The notes under the pieces were generated by a model. It ran no database searches, was not told the DNA's origin, and saw only the letters and a list, made by a program, of their open reading frames with translations. Of a DNA stretch of 64,000 bases, positions 31,777-40,174 are shown one piece after another. Source of the DNA: Luteimonas gilva (GTDB lineage Bacteria > Pseudomonadota > Gammaproteobacteria > Xanthomonadales > Xanthomonadaceae). The number at the start of each line of letters is the position of its first letter. Positions within the stretch are counted from its first letter, which is position 1. The position numbers were made by a program, and so were the translations under genes. Location of the stretch: the NCBI RefSeq assembly GCF_005239095.1, contig NZ_SZUA01000001.1, forward strand, positions 1,221,049 to 1,285,048. Direction: 5' to 3'.

Positions 31777-33354
31777 TCAGGCGTCGCGCATCGCCGGCTG
31801 GCGTCCGTAAGTCGCCCAGCGCCACAGCCATTCCATCGGCCCGTAGCGGAAGTTCGACAGCCACCACCGGCTGATCAGCAGTTGCAGCCCGAACACGACG
31901 AGCACGAACACCGCCTGCCAAGCGCGGCCGACGCCCCAATGGCCCAGGCCGTAGCCATAAAAGTAGAGGCTGGCGATGACCGACTGGCTCAGGTAATTGG
32001 TCAGCGCCATACGGCCCGCCGGCGCCAGCCACGACAGCAGCCGGGCCCACCACCCGCGCTGCCGCAGGAGCAACACGATCGCGGCGATGTAGCCCAGCGA
32101 CATCGGCAGGTTGCCGACCATCTGCAGGCCGATCGCCAGCTGCCATTGCCGGTCGTTCTGCCCCTGCACGTGGCTCGGTGCGATGAAGTGGCCGACGATG
32201 GCGAGCGCTAGACCGAGAGGCAATCCGATCCAGACCAGCTTCCTGAACAAGCCCGCGTACCGCTCCGGTTGCGTGATCGCGCCCGATTGCACGAACCAGG
32301 CGCCGAGCAGGAACAGCCCCAGCACGAGCACGCTGAAGAAGCCCTGCCGCAGGTAGTCGTTCAAATAGTATTCGCGGCGGGTCGCGACGGCTTCGGCGTA
32401 GGTGCCCGAGCTCATGACCCGGGCTTCGGTCGCCACTTCCTGACGGCGTTCCGCGCGGAATTTTTCGACCTGCTGCTTCTGCTCGGCGGTCTGCTTGTTC
32501 GCGGATTCGGGCATCGCCATCGCGACGACGGCGCCGATCAACATCGCCAACGCCGGCACCATGTACAGCACGACGCCGACTCGCGCCTTGCGCAGTTCCG
32601 GCGGATTGCGATAGCGCGCCGATAGCCAAGCCAGGACGATGAGGATCGCGCCCGCCACCAAGCCCGCATAGCCTTTGCCGTATATCGCGACGCCGATGCC
32701 GCCGGCGACCGCGGCCAGCAAGCCCGCGCCCGCCAACACCGCGGCGAGCAGCGGCCACGATTTGCCGCCGATGCGCACGCTGCGTTCGTTGCGCAGATAC
32801 AGGGCCACCAAGCATGCGACCGCCAGCACCATCACGAATCCGCCGACCTGTTGCCCCGCGTCGAACGCGAATCCCACGCCCGCCAGCAAAGCGGCGACGA
32901 GCAAGCCTTGCCAGAAGCGGCCGAACAGCGTCAGCAGCAGCACGGACGCCGCGGTCGCGTAGCTCAGCAGGATGTCGCCGCCCCAAATCAGGATGCCGTG
33001 CAACAGGCCGAACGCGGCCAGCGCTGCGGTCCGCCGCAGATACGGCGCGATGAAGCCGCGCTGCGCGGCGGTCGCGCGCGCCAGCATGACCGCGAAGCCC
33101 ATGCCGAACAGCATCGAGAACATGGTCCAGAACTTGCCGCGCACGAATACGTCGATGAACCAGGCGACGGCGTAGTCGATGCCGGTTTGCCCCGCCGCCA
33201 TGCCGGCGCCGAGATCGGCCAGCGGCCGGTTGAACCACTCGATATTCATCAAGAAGATGCCGAGCAGCGCGAAGCCGCGGATCACGTCCAAAGCCTGGAT
33301 GCGTTCGTTCGCGGCGACCGGTTTCAGTTCGGCGGTCGGTACGGCAGCGTCCAT
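31777..33354 (-). CDS. DUF418 polytopic membrane protein, copy 3
   Basis: A roughly 525-residue protein, MDAAVPTAELKPVAANERIQ, with about ten hydrophobic segments. The N-terminal signature LDVIRGFALLGIFLMNIEWF, FWTMFSMLFGMGFAVMLAR and LHGILIWGGDILLSYA, and the C-terminal PAGRMALTNYLSQSVIAS and FRYGPMEWLWRWATY are hallmarks of DUF418. A soluble charged insert (QTAEQKQQVEKFRAERRQE) lies mid-protein. The ATG at 33354 has a purine-rich RBS; a GTG at 33378 is an alternative with its own RBS. Function is unknown; it is the last of three tandem copies. Confidence 0.88.
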   Translation of the reverse strand: MDAAVPTAELKPVAANERIQALDVIRGFALLGIFLMNIEWFNRPLADLGAGMAAGQTGIDYAVAWFIDVFVRGKFWTMFSMLFGMGFAVMLARATAAQRGFIAPYLRRTAALAAFGLLHGILIWGGDILLSYATAASVLLLTLFGRFWQGLLVAALLAGVGFAFDAGQQVGGFVMVLAVACLVALYLRNERSVRIGGKSWPLLAAVLAGAGLLAAVAGGIGVAIYGKGYAGLVAGAILIVLAWLSARYRNPPELRKARVGVVLYMVPALAMLIGAVVAMAMPESANKQTAEQKQQVEKFRAERRQEVATEARVMSSGTYAEAVATRREYYLNDYLRQGFFSVLVLGLFLLGAWFVQSGAITQPERYAGLFRKLVWIGLPLGLALAIVGHFIAPSHVQGQNDRQWQLAIGLQMVGNLPMSLGYIAAIVLLLRQRGWWARLLSWLAPAGRMALTNYLSQSVIASLYFYGYGLGHWGVGRAWQAVFVLVVFGLQLLISRWWLSNFRYGPMEWLWRWATYGRQPAMRDA

Positions 33355-33441
33355 GTCCCCATCTCCCTCGTTCTTCACGGAGATTTCCTCACGCCGGCAG
33401 CGCGGCTTCGCGGGCCGGAAGTCACTCCGACCGATGGCGCC

Positions 33442-35034
33442 TCAGGCGCGCACTCGCATGTGCGGCTTGCGCGCGTAGGTGATCCAACGCCACAGCCATT
33501 CCATGGGTCCGTAGCGATGGCCCGACAGCCACCACGCGCTGAGCGCGGCCTGCAATGCGAACAGCGTCACGCAAAACAGCGCCTGCCAGGTGCGGCCCAA
33601 ACCCCAGAAGCCCAAGCCGTAGCCGTGGAAGAACCATGTTGCGATCAGCGATTGCATCAAATAGTTCGTCAGCGCCATGCGCCCGGCCGCGGCGACCCAG
33701 GACAAGCGCCCGGCTACCGTGCCGTGTCGCGCGAGCAGGAAGGCGAAAGCCAGATAGCCCAAAGCCATCGCGACCGCGCCGGCTTCCGGCAAGATCGAGA
33801 GCCAGGCGGCGGCGGGCTTGGATCCGGATGCGAGTTCGGCCAGCTTGTCGCCGCCGATCACCGCGGCCGCACCGAGCGGGAAACCCACCCAAGCCAGTCC
33901 GCGCCATAACCGCATATGGCGATCGGGCCAGCGCGCCGCGCCCGAACGCACCAGCCACATGCCGATCAGGAACAGCGCGCCTGCGGCCAAAGTCATCACG
34001 AATAAGGTTTCGAGCGGTCGCTTGAACCCCGATTCGGCGCGGAAGCGCACGCTCTCGACATAGCTGTCTTGCGCCATCGCGGTGTTCTGCGCGAGTCCGC
34101 GCGCGCGCAACTCGATCCTGCGCTGGGCCTTCTGCACTTCGGCGGCCGCCGTCGACGGCGGCCACCAACCCGCGGGCGTCCACTTCGGCAACGAAAGAGC
34201 AATCGCCGACGCCAGCATCGCCGCCAAGAACCACGCGATGCCCGCGCGCAGGAAGCGCACGGCGCCCGCGCGGCGTTCGAACAGCGCCAGCGCGCACGCG
34301 GCCAGGAATACGAGCGCATAGCCCGCGTACTTGTGGGCCTGCCCTGGCGCGGAGGTGGCGTATATCGCTATCGCGCCGAGGATCGCCGCCGACGCCAGCC
34401 CGCTCAGCGCGAGAACGGCGCGCCGGCGCGGTTCTTCCGCGCGCAAGTACAAGGCCGTTGTCGCTGCGATCAGGCAGAGCGCAACCGCGTCCGCTGTCGC
34501 CAAACCCAACGGCTGCGCGCACAGGATCGCCGCTCCCGCCAGCGCCGCGCCCAGCCAAGGCCCGCAGAACAGGATCGCGAGCAGCACCAGCGCGGTCACC
34601 GCATAGTTGAACAGGATGTCGCCGTGCCAGATCAGCACGATGTGCAGTGCGCCGAATGCAGCCAAGGCCAAGGCGCGCCGCAGGTAACGCACGATGAAGC
34701 CGCGGCGATCGTCTTCCGCACGCTCCATCATCACCGCGAAGCCCATGCCGAACAGGATCGAGAACAAGGCCCAGAACTTGTTTTCGAAGAATGTGGAAAG
34801 CACCCATTGCACGGCATCGTCCGTCGGCAGGATGCGCTTGCCGCCTGCCGGATCCAGCATCGATAGGTTGAACATCTGGATGTTCACCAGCAGGATGCCG
34901 AGCAATGCGAAGCCGCGCGCCAGATCCAGCGCGCCTATGCGGCCGCCCGATTCGATCGGGCCGGCCGCCGGCGCGGATCGCGTGTCGCTCGCGGGCTCTT
35001 GCGGAGCCGCGACGCCGCCGTCGCCGCTATGCAT
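33442..35034 (-). CDS. DUF418 polytopic membrane protein, copy 2
   Basis: A 530-residue paralog with LDLARGFALLGILLVNIQMF, FWALFSILFGMGFAVMMERA, LHIVLIWHGDILFNYAV and PMEWLWRWITYARK. The soluble insert differs (VQKAQRRIELRARGLAQ) and includes an extra pair of membrane segments. Its ATG overlaps the stop of copy 1 by eight bases, so translation is probably coupled. Divergence from the neighbours (recognisable but far from identical) argues for an old duplication. Confidence 0.88.
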   Translation of the reverse strand: MHSGDGGVAAPQEPASDTRSAPAAGPIESGGRIGALDLARGFALLGILLVNIQMFNLSMLDPAGGKRILPTDDAVQWVLSTFFENKFWALFSILFGMGFAVMMERAEDDRRGFIVRYLRRALALAAFGALHIVLIWHGDILFNYAVTALVLLAILFCGPWLGAALAGAAILCAQPLGLATADAVALCLIAATTALYLRAEEPRRRAVLALSGLASAAILGAIAIYATSAPGQAHKYAGYALVFLAACALALFERRAGAVRFLRAGIAWFLAAMLASAIALSLPKWTPAGWWPPSTAAAEVQKAQRRIELRARGLAQNTAMAQDSYVESVRFRAESGFKRPLETLFVMTLAAGALFLIGMWLVRSGAARWPDRHMRLWRGLAWVGFPLGAAAVIGGDKLAELASGSKPAAAWLSILPEAGAVAMALGYLAFAFLLARHGTVAGRLSWVAAAGRMALTNYLMQSLIATWFFHGYGLGFWGLGRTWQALFCVTLFALQAALSAWWLSGHRYGPMEWLWRWITYARKPHMRVRA

Positions 35035-36283
35035 TCGCCAACCGCATCGCCGGCCGTTCCAGATAGGTCAGCCAACGCCACAACCACTCCATCGGCCCGT
35101 AGCGGAATTTCGACAGCCACCATCGGCTCAGCAACACTTGCACGACGAACACGCCGAGCACGAACGCCGGTTGCCATAGCCGCGGCAACTGTTCGAAGTA
35201 ACCCAAACCGTAGTGGTAGAACACGAGCGTGCAGATCACCGACTGCATCAGGTAATTGGTCAGCGCCATCCGGCCGGCCGGAGCGATCCAGCGCAGCCGC
35301 GCGCGCCAGGCCGGGCGCTGCATCAGCAGCACGATCGCCGAGAAATAGCCGAAACACATCAGCGCGTTGGCGATCTGCGCGGCGGTTTGCGAGGCGGCGC
35401 CGCTCGCATCGATACCGGAGAAGCTGTGGCTAGGATGCAACCAGGCCGACCACAGCATCAGCGGCAATCCGGCCAGGAAGCCGATCGCGAGCAATTTGCG
35501 GAACAGGGGCAGGCGCGTCTCGGGATTGCGGATCGCGCCGCTGCGCACGAACCAGGCGCCGAACGCGAACATGCCCAAGATCGTCAAACCATAAAAAGGC
35601 ACGAAGCCAAGCATGGTCGCCGTATCCGCGGCGCGCTGCGCCACCGCTTGGGCGTAACTGCCGGCGCCATAGGCTTGCCGCTGCGCTTCGGACAAAGCCG
35701 TCATCTGCCGGCCTTGTTCGGCCATGCCCTTCTGCCATTCCGCGGAAGACTGCGGATCCATTTGCGCCAACGCGCCGAAGAACACCATCGCCCAGGGCAA
35801 TAGCAAGGGCAGCAGGTACAAGACCACGCCCCATTTGGGCAAGTGGGATACCGACGCGTTGCGGAAGAACAGCAGCAACAGGAATCCGATCAGCGCGTAG
35901 GTCGCCAGGATGTCGCCCGACCAGATCAGGATCGAATGCGCCAATCCGAAGCCCAGCAACGCCAGCAGCCGCCGCGTGTACACGCCCGCGCCGCTGCCGC
36001 CGCGCGCCCGCGCGCGTTCGAGCATCACCGCGAAGCCCATGCCGAACAGCAGCGAGAACAAGGTGATGAACTTGCCCTGCACCAGCACGTAGATCGCCGC
36101 GTCCATCCAGCGGTCGGCGCCGGAGAAGCGCGGATTCACGCCGGTCAGCGCTTCCATCAACGGCCCGACGAAGGCCTCGATGTTCATTAGCAGGATGCCG
36201 AGCAGGGCGAAGCCGCGCAGCACGTCCATCGTCTCGATGCGTTCGTTCGCCGCGACCGGCTCCAAATGCGCGCCCGAGTCCAT
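35027..36283 (-). CDS. DUF418 polytopic membrane protein, copy 1
   Basis: A 418-residue protein, MDSGAHLEPVAANERIETM, with MDVLRGFALLGILLMNIEAF, FITLFSLLFGMGFAVMLERA, AHSILIWSGDILATYALIG and the C-terminal PAGRMALTNYLMQSVICT, PMEWLWRWLTYLERP. It is shorter than copies 2 and 3. The start at 36283 has a GGAGG 7 bases upstream; the frame is open to 36316. It is the promoter-proximal gene of the tandem set. Confidence 0.88.
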   Translation of the reverse strand: MDSGAHLEPVAANERIETMDVLRGFALLGILLMNIEAFVGPLMEALTGVNPRFSGADRWMDAAIYVLVQGKFITLFSLLFGMGFAVMLERARARGGSGAGVYTRRLLALLGFGLAHSILIWSGDILATYALIGFLLLLFFRNASVSHLPKWGVVLYLLPLLLPWAMVFFGALAQMDPQSSAEWQKGMAEQGRQMTALSEAQRQAYGAGSYAQAVAQRAADTATMLGFVPFYGLTILGMFAFGAWFVRSGAIRNPETRLPLFRKLLAIGFLAGLPLMLWSAWLHPSHSFSGIDASGAASQTAAQIANALMCFGYFSAIVLLMQRPAWRARLRWIAPAGRMALTNYLMQSVICTLVFYHYGLGYFEQLPRLWQPAFVLGVFVVQVLLSRWWLSKFRYGPMEWLWRWLTYLERPAMRLANA

Positions 36284-36349
36284 GCGATCCCCTCCCGACC
36301 GGCCCGGGCGAATCATTCACGCTGAGTGCGCGGGCCGCAAGGGCCGCGA

Positions 36350-36411
36350 TTTTGCGGAGGGGCTTCAGCCCCGACCGCCCTGTGTCGGGGCTGAAGCCCC
36401 TCCCACAAGAG
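36350..36411. repeat. Inverted repeat, family B
   Basis: Arms 36350-36375 and 36384-36411 are reverse complements with an 8-base loop. It lies upstream of DUF418 copy 1, in the gap after slyD. Confidence 0.88.
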
Positions 36412-36445
36412 CGGTGCTCGCTCGAACCTCTAGGCGAGCCCGCCG

Positions 36446-36476
36446 AAAAACGAAGGCCTGCTTGCGCAGGCCTTCG
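36446..36476 (-). terminator. Rho-independent terminator after slyD
   Basis: On the minus strand a perfect 11-bp stem (CGAAGGCCTGC / GCAGGCCTTCG) with a GCAA loop is followed by TTTTT. It starts 25 bases past the slyD stop, so slyD is probably a single-gene unit and the DUF418 run has its own promoter. Confidence 0.85.
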
Positions 36477-36500
36477 GAAGCTTTTCGCGGAGCGCGGGGC

Positions 36501-36980
36501 TCAATGATCGTGCCCGCCGTCGCCGTGCACGTGGCCGTGCTCGACTTCTTCCGGCTTGGCCTCGCGCACGTCGACGATCTCGACGTCGAAATGCAGGTTC
36601 TTGCCGGCCATCGGATGGTTGAGGTCGACGTCGACCACGCTCATCCCGACTTTCTCGATGGTCACCGCGCGCGGCCCGAAATTGGTGTTGAGCACCACTT
36701 GCATGCCCGGCTCCAGGCGCTGAGCGCCGAAATGCTTCTTCGGCACGCGCTGGGTCAGGCCGTCGCGGCGTTCGCCGTACGCATCGGCCGCGGCCACGTC
36801 GACCGCGAAGCTGTCGCCGGCCTCGCGGCCTTCCATCGCCTTTTCCAGGCCCGGAATGATGTTGCCGTGGCCGATGAGGATCGCGAGCGGCTCGCGTTCC
36901 TTGGAACTCTCCAAGGCCTCTTGGCCCTGTTCGGCGACGGTGTAGTGGAAGCGGACGACGCGGTCTTTCTCGATTTTCAT
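36501..36980 (-). CDS. slyD: SlyD-like FKBP-type peptidyl-prolyl isomerase
   Basis: SlyD is a cytoplasmic prolyl isomerase and nickel chaperone. The 159-residue protein starts MKIEKDRVVRFHYTVAEQGQ, with LAILIGHGNIIPGLEKAMEG, the insert-in-flap domain (AYGERRDGLTQRVPKKHF) and DLNHPMAGKNLHFDVEIVDV. The C-terminus is a short His-rich tail (HGHVHGDGGHDH), much shorter than the E. coli metal tail. The start at 36980 is chosen over 37031 because the extra residues are not SlyD-like. Confidence 0.94.
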   Translation of the reverse strand: MKIEKDRVVRFHYTVAEQGQEALESSKEREPLAILIGHGNIIPGLEKAMEGREAGDSFAVDVAAADAYGERRDGLTQRVPKKHFGAQRLEPGMQVVLNTNFGPRAVTIEKVGMSVVDVDLNHPMAGKNLHFDVEIVDVREAKPEEVEHGHVHGDGGHDH

Positions 36981-37078
36981 TCTGAATTCCGGACTGGCGC
37001 AGGCTTGTGGGCGGCGTCGGATTGCGGCCAAGATGCGCGGTGATGAAGGCCGACCATTATCCGGAACCCCGTCCGCCT

Positions 37079-37603
37079 ATGCCAGCGCGCGCGGCCGCGA
37101 TCGCCGCGCTTTTGGCCATGGCCTGCCTGCTCGCGGCCTGCGGCCGTCCCGACGTGCGCCCTGCGCCCAAGCGCGGCGGCGCCTACGCCTCGCGGTCGTG
37201 GCCGATGGTCGAACCCGAGGATCCCGCTTCGGCCAATGCGGTGCTGATGCGCGCGTTGAGCCTGGTCGGCACGCCTTATCGCTACGGCGGCAACACGCCC
37301 GAAGGCGGCTTCGACTGCAGCGGCTTGGTCAACTACGTCTACCGCGACATGCTCGATCTGAAGCTGCCGCGCACCTCGCACGAATTGGCGCAGGTGCAAG
37401 GCCCGAAAATAGCGCCCGAGCGTCTGGCGGCCGCAGACCTGGTGTTCTTCGGCAGCCGCGGCAGCGTCAGCCACGTCGGCATTTATGTAGGCGAAGGCCG
37501 CTTCGTCCATGCCCCCAGCACCGGCGGCACGGTGCGTCTGGACCGGCTCGACGGACCCTACTGGGTCGACCATTACACCGGGGCTCGGCGGGTGTTGCGA
37601 TAG
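37079..37603 (+). CDS. NlpC/P60 (C40) lipoprotein, probable endopeptidase, copy 1
   Basis: A 174-residue precursor with lipobox LLAACG near residue 18-22 and an NlpC/P60 domain: Cys in GGFDCSGLVNYVY, His in SVSHVGIYVGEGRF, and third His in FVHAPSTGG. C40 enzymes cut peptide stems in peptidoglycan. An ATG at 37043 is an alternative start that would lengthen the n-region by 12 residues. It lies divergent from slyD and just before a second C40 gene. Confidence 0.87.
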   Translation: MPARAAAIAALLAMACLLAACGRPDVRPAPKRGGAYASRSWPMVEPEDPASANAVLMRALSLVGTPYRYGGNTPEGGFDCSGLVNYVYRDMLDLKLPRTSHELAQVQGPKIAPERLAAADLVFFGSRGSVSHVGIYVGEGRFVHAPSTGGTVRLDRLDGPYWVDHYTGARRVLR

Positions 37604-37604
37604 T

Positions 37605-37705
37605 GGAATAGTGACGAAGATCGTTCCATCTTTACGTTTTTTTAATCTTTTCTGAACAATATCTTCGGTTTCATCCGGCACTATTCCGCCTGGTTTTGAA
37701 TAGTG
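37605..37705 (+). promoter_or_regulatory. AT-rich region with repeated GAATAGTG words between two C40 genes
   Basis: The 110-base gap has GGAATAGTG at 37605-37613, its inverted copy CACTATTCC at 37679-37687 and a further direct GAATAGTG at 37698-37705. Between them lies an AT-rich core (37630-37673, tttttttaatctttt...aacaatatc) suited to a promoter or operator for copy 2. No factor can be named. Confidence 0.35.
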
Positions 37706-37713
37706 AAAGCCGC

Positions 37714-38379
37714 GTGACGACGACCGACTCTGGCCAAACAGCCGCCCGTCTCCCCCGCCCGGGTCGCCTCCGTCCCCTCCTCTTCTCCCTGTTGTGCGCT
37801 GCCGCGCTGCCGGCTTTCGCGCACCAGAACACTCTGGACAGCAATAGCCACCTGACCAACGCCAGCGCCGCCAGCCCGGCGGTGGCCGATGCGATGGCGC
37901 TGTCCGACCGCACCTTGATGGAAGCCACCCTCGACCTGCGCGCGACCGCCGACGCCGGCGGCCTGATGGTCGGCCAGGCCGTGGCTCCGCAGGCGTCCGG
38001 CCGGGTCCAGGCCGTCCTGCAGAAGGCCCTGGCCCTGCTCGGCACCCCCTATCGTTGGGGCGGCACTTCGCCGGACGGCGGTTTCGACTGCAGCGGCATG
38101 GTCGGCTACGTGTTCCGCAGCGCCTTGGGCATCGAACTGCCGCGCGTGTCGCGCGAGATGGCCAAAGACGGGGAAAAGGTCGACCGCGCCTCGCTGGCCG
38201 TCGGCGATCTGGTGTTCTTCAGCCGCCGCGGCAAGCGCGTGGACCACGTCGGCATCTACGTTGGCGACGGCCGCTTCGTGCACGCCCCGCGCACCGGCCG
38301 CGACGTGACGGTGTCCAGCCTCAACGACGGCTATTGGAGCCGCAAGTTCTTGCAGGCGCGGCGCGTCAGCGGCGTCTGA
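37714..38379 (+). CDS. NlpC/P60 (C40) peptidoglycan hydrolase, copy 2
   Basis: An exported protein of about 221 residues. The signal-peptide-like core (LRPLLFSLLCAAALPAFAHQ) is followed by an NlpC/P60 domain with Cys in GGFDCSGMVGYVF and His in RVDHVGIYVGDGRF and FVHAPRTGRDV. The domain is closely similar to copy 1 (LGTPYRYGGNTPEGGFDCSG against LGTPYRWGGTSPDGGFDCSG). A GTG at 37714 is taken as start; a TTG at 37696 is in frame upstream. It ends before a strong terminator. Confidence 0.86.
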   Translation: MTTTDSGQTAARLPRPGRLRPLLFSLLCAAALPAFAHQNTLDSNSHLTNASAASPAVADAMALSDRTLMEATLDLRATADAGGLMVGQAVAPQASGRVQAVLQKALALLGTPYRWGGTSPDGGFDCSGMVGYVFRSALGIELPRVSREMAKDGEKVDRASLAVGDLVFFSRRGKRVDHVGIYVGDGRFVHAPRTGRDVTVSSLNDGYWSRKFLQARRVSGV

Positions 38380-38399
38380 CGCCGCGCTCCAGCGTTTTC

Positions 38400-38430
38400 G
38401 AAAAAAGGCCGCTGCTAGCGGCCTTTTTCA
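38400..38430 (+). terminator. Rho-independent terminator after the second C40 gene
   Basis: Stem aaaaaggccgct / agcggcctttttc with a two-base loop, ending in TTTTTCATTTTC. It starts about 20 bases past the stop and is near-symmetric, so it may also work for the opposite strand. Confidence 0.85.
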
Positions 38431-38451
38431 TTTTCGAAGTCGCAATGCATT

Positions 38452-38505
38452 CCCTCTCCCTTAACGGGAGAGGGACAGGCCCGAAGGGCCAGGGAGAGGG
38501 TTCGG
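38452..38505. repeat. Inverted repeat, family G (CCCTCTCCC...GGGAGAGGG type)
   Basis: Hairpin ccctctccc-ttaa-cgggagaggg (38452-38474) is followed by ggcccgaagggcc (38478-38490) and agggagagggttcgg. It lies between the convergent C40 and thioesterase genes. Related elements are at 44497-44691 and 57281-57393. Confidence 0.75.
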
Positions 38506-38571
38506 CTTTTGACGGAGGGCAACCGCAAATAGCGGAGTCAAAAGCACGCTCTCTACGGGGGGAGGAAAAAA

Positions 38572-39054
38572 CTAACCGCGATACCGCGCGATCGTCTCCT
38601 CGATCCCCTTGCTCAAATCCATCACCTTGATCGCGTATTCGGCCAGACGCTTATCGTCTTCCGATGTCGGCACCCAAGGCGGCACCGGCGTCGGCTTGCC
38701 TTCCACGCCGTCCAGGGCGACGAACACGATCACGCAATGCGTGCACAGCCGCTCGCCTTGGTCGTCCATCGGATCGCGCGCGCGCACGTCGACCGAGAAA
38801 TGCATGCTGGTGGTGCCGGTATGCACCAGCTTCGCCGAGACCGTGACCAGATCGCTGATCCGGATCGGCGCGACGAAACGGATCCCGCCCACCGCCACCG
38901 TCACGCTGTACTTGCCGCTCCAGCCGACCGCGGCGGCGTAACCGACTTGGTCGATCCATTTCATCACCACGCCGCCGTGCACCTTGCCGCCGTAATTGAC
39001 GTCGGTGGGTTCGGCCAGGAAGCGGAAATTCAATTCGCGCTGGTGTCCGCTCAT
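38572..39054 (-). CDS. Hotdog-fold acyl-CoA thioesterase (YciA/BACH-like)
   Basis: A 160-residue protein, MSGHQRELNFRFLAEPTDVN, with the hotdog signature NYGGKVHGGVVMKWIDQVGYAAA and SDLVTVSAKLVHTGTTSMHF. YciA-type enzymes hydrolyse acyl-CoA. The catalytic Asp position (WIDQVG) is present. It overlaps the upstream GNAT gene by four bases (ATGA), suggesting a two-gene operon. Confidence 0.88.
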   Translation of the reverse strand: MSGHQRELNFRFLAEPTDVNYGGKVHGGVVMKWIDQVGYAAAVGWSGKYSVTVAVGGIRFVAPIRISDLVTVSAKLVHTGTTSMHFSVDVRARDPMDDQGERLCTHCVIVFVALDGVEGKPTPVPPWVPTSEDDKRLAEYAIKVMDLSKGIEETIARYRG

Positions 39055-39521
39055 GCCGGGGTCTCCATGCGTTCCATGTAGTGGAAAGTAGGTCCGAAAC
39101 CGAAACGTTCGTACAAGGGGCGGCCCTCGTCGGTGGCGCGCAGTTCCAGCACCGGCACGCCGTCTTGCGCGGCTGCGGCATCCACCGCCGTCAACAAGCG
39201 CTTGGCGATGCCGCGGCCGCGATGCGGCGCCAACGTGTACACGTTCATCACGTACCAGCCGCGCCCGGCCGGATTGCGCGCATTGGGCACGCGCTCGAAG
39301 GGATTGACCACAACGGTGCCGGCGATTCCGCCCTCCGTCTCGGCCACCCACGCGCGCACGCGCGGCGTGCCCAGCGCCTGCGCGAACCACTGTTCGAGAT
39401 TGGCAACGAAACCGTTCGGCAGGCGCTGGCCGAGCTCTTCCAGGAAATCCGCCCGCAGCCGCGCCAATCGCGCCGCATCGGCGGGACCGCATTCGCGAAT
39501 GGCGATATCCATAGCCGGCAT
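39051..39521 (-). CDS. GNAT N-acetyltransferase
   Basis: A 156-residue protein, MPAMDIAIRECGPADAARLA, with a GNAT acetyl-CoA site, HRGRGIAKRLLTAVDAAAAQDG, and the C-terminal ELRATDEGRPLYERFGFGPT. The substrate is not apparent. An alternative start is the ATG at 39512. It is translationally coupled to the thioesterase. Confidence 0.86.
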   Translation of the reverse strand: MPAMDIAIRECGPADAARLARLRADFLEELGQRLPNGFVANLEQWFAQALGTPRVRAWVAETEGGIAGTVVVNPFERVPNARNPAGRGWYVMNVYTLAPHRGRGIAKRLLTAVDAAAAQDGVPVLELRATDEGRPLYERFGFGPTFHYMERMETPA

Positions 39522-39632
39522 CAGCGTCCGAAGAATCGACCCGAAAGGCCGATTATGCGCGGATGCGCGTACTTGCGGGGCGGCGCGCCGAGCGCGATGC
39601 TGAAAGCCGTCTCCACCGCACGGAGGGATGCC

Positions 39633-40040
39633 ATGGGGCGCACGATACTCGGCGCCGTCGTCGGCTTGGCCGTGGCGATGCTCGCGATGCTGTTGATCGA
39701 AGGCCTGGCCACGATGTTGTTCCCGCCGCCGCCGGGCATCGATCCGAGCAGCGAAGCCGCGCTGGCCGAACTAGTCGCCAAGGCCACGCCGGCGATGAAG
39801 GCGATGGTCGTATTCGGCTGGCTGCTGGCGAGCTTCGTCGGCGGCTGGGTCGCGGCGAAGATCTCGCGCGCGCATCGCGTCGGCGCGGCGCTCGTCGTGG
39901 GCGCCGCAGTGGTGCTGGGCGTGATCTTCAATGCCGTCGCGCTGCCGTATCCGCTGTGGATGACGGCCTTGGGCGTCTTGCTGCCGATCCCGCTCGCCTG
40001 GTGGGCGGCGCGGATCGCCACCCCGCGCGTCGCGTTGTAG
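39633..40040 (+). CDS. Small polytopic membrane protein
   Basis: A 135-residue protein, MGRTILGAVVGLAVAMLAML, with about four hydrophobic segments (1-25, 60-80, 92-107, 108-128) and a Pro/acidic loop (PPPPGIDPSSEAALAELV). The ATG at 39633 is preceded by GGAGGG with good spacing. No family is recognised. It stands alone, divergent from the GNAT and convergent with the M16 pair. Confidence 0.75.
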   Translation: MGRTILGAVVGLAVAMLAMLLIEGLATMLFPPPPGIDPSSEAALAELVAKATPAMKAMVVFGWLLASFVGGWVAAKISRAHRVGAALVVGAAVVLGVIFNAVALPYPLWMTALGVLLPIPLAWWAARIATPRVAL

Positions 40041-40048
40041 GCGGCTTC

Positions 40049-40120
40049 TTTGTGGGGGCGTCTTTAGCCGCGAGCTTTTACCCGAAGCGAAAGCTCGCGG
40101 CTAAAGCCGCTCCCACAAAA
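40049..40120. repeat. Inverted repeat, family A
   Basis: Left arm from 40049 (tttgtgggggcgtctttagccgcgagc) and right arm to about 40120 are imperfect reverse complements with a short spacer (ttttacccgaagcgaa). It lies between two convergent genes and abuts the M16 operon terminator. Confidence 0.82.
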
Positions 40121-40147
40121 AAAGAAACCGGCGCCTGAAGACGCCGG
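40117..40147 (-). terminator. Rho-independent terminator after the M16 operon
   Basis: On the minus strand the stem CCGGCGTC-TTCA-GGCGCCGG is followed by TTTCTTTTTTTG. It lies about 28 bases after the stop of the downstream M16 gene and merges with the outer end of the family A repeat. Confidence 0.8.
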
Positions 40148-40174
40148 CCGGGGTCTGTCGACCGAAACGAAACC

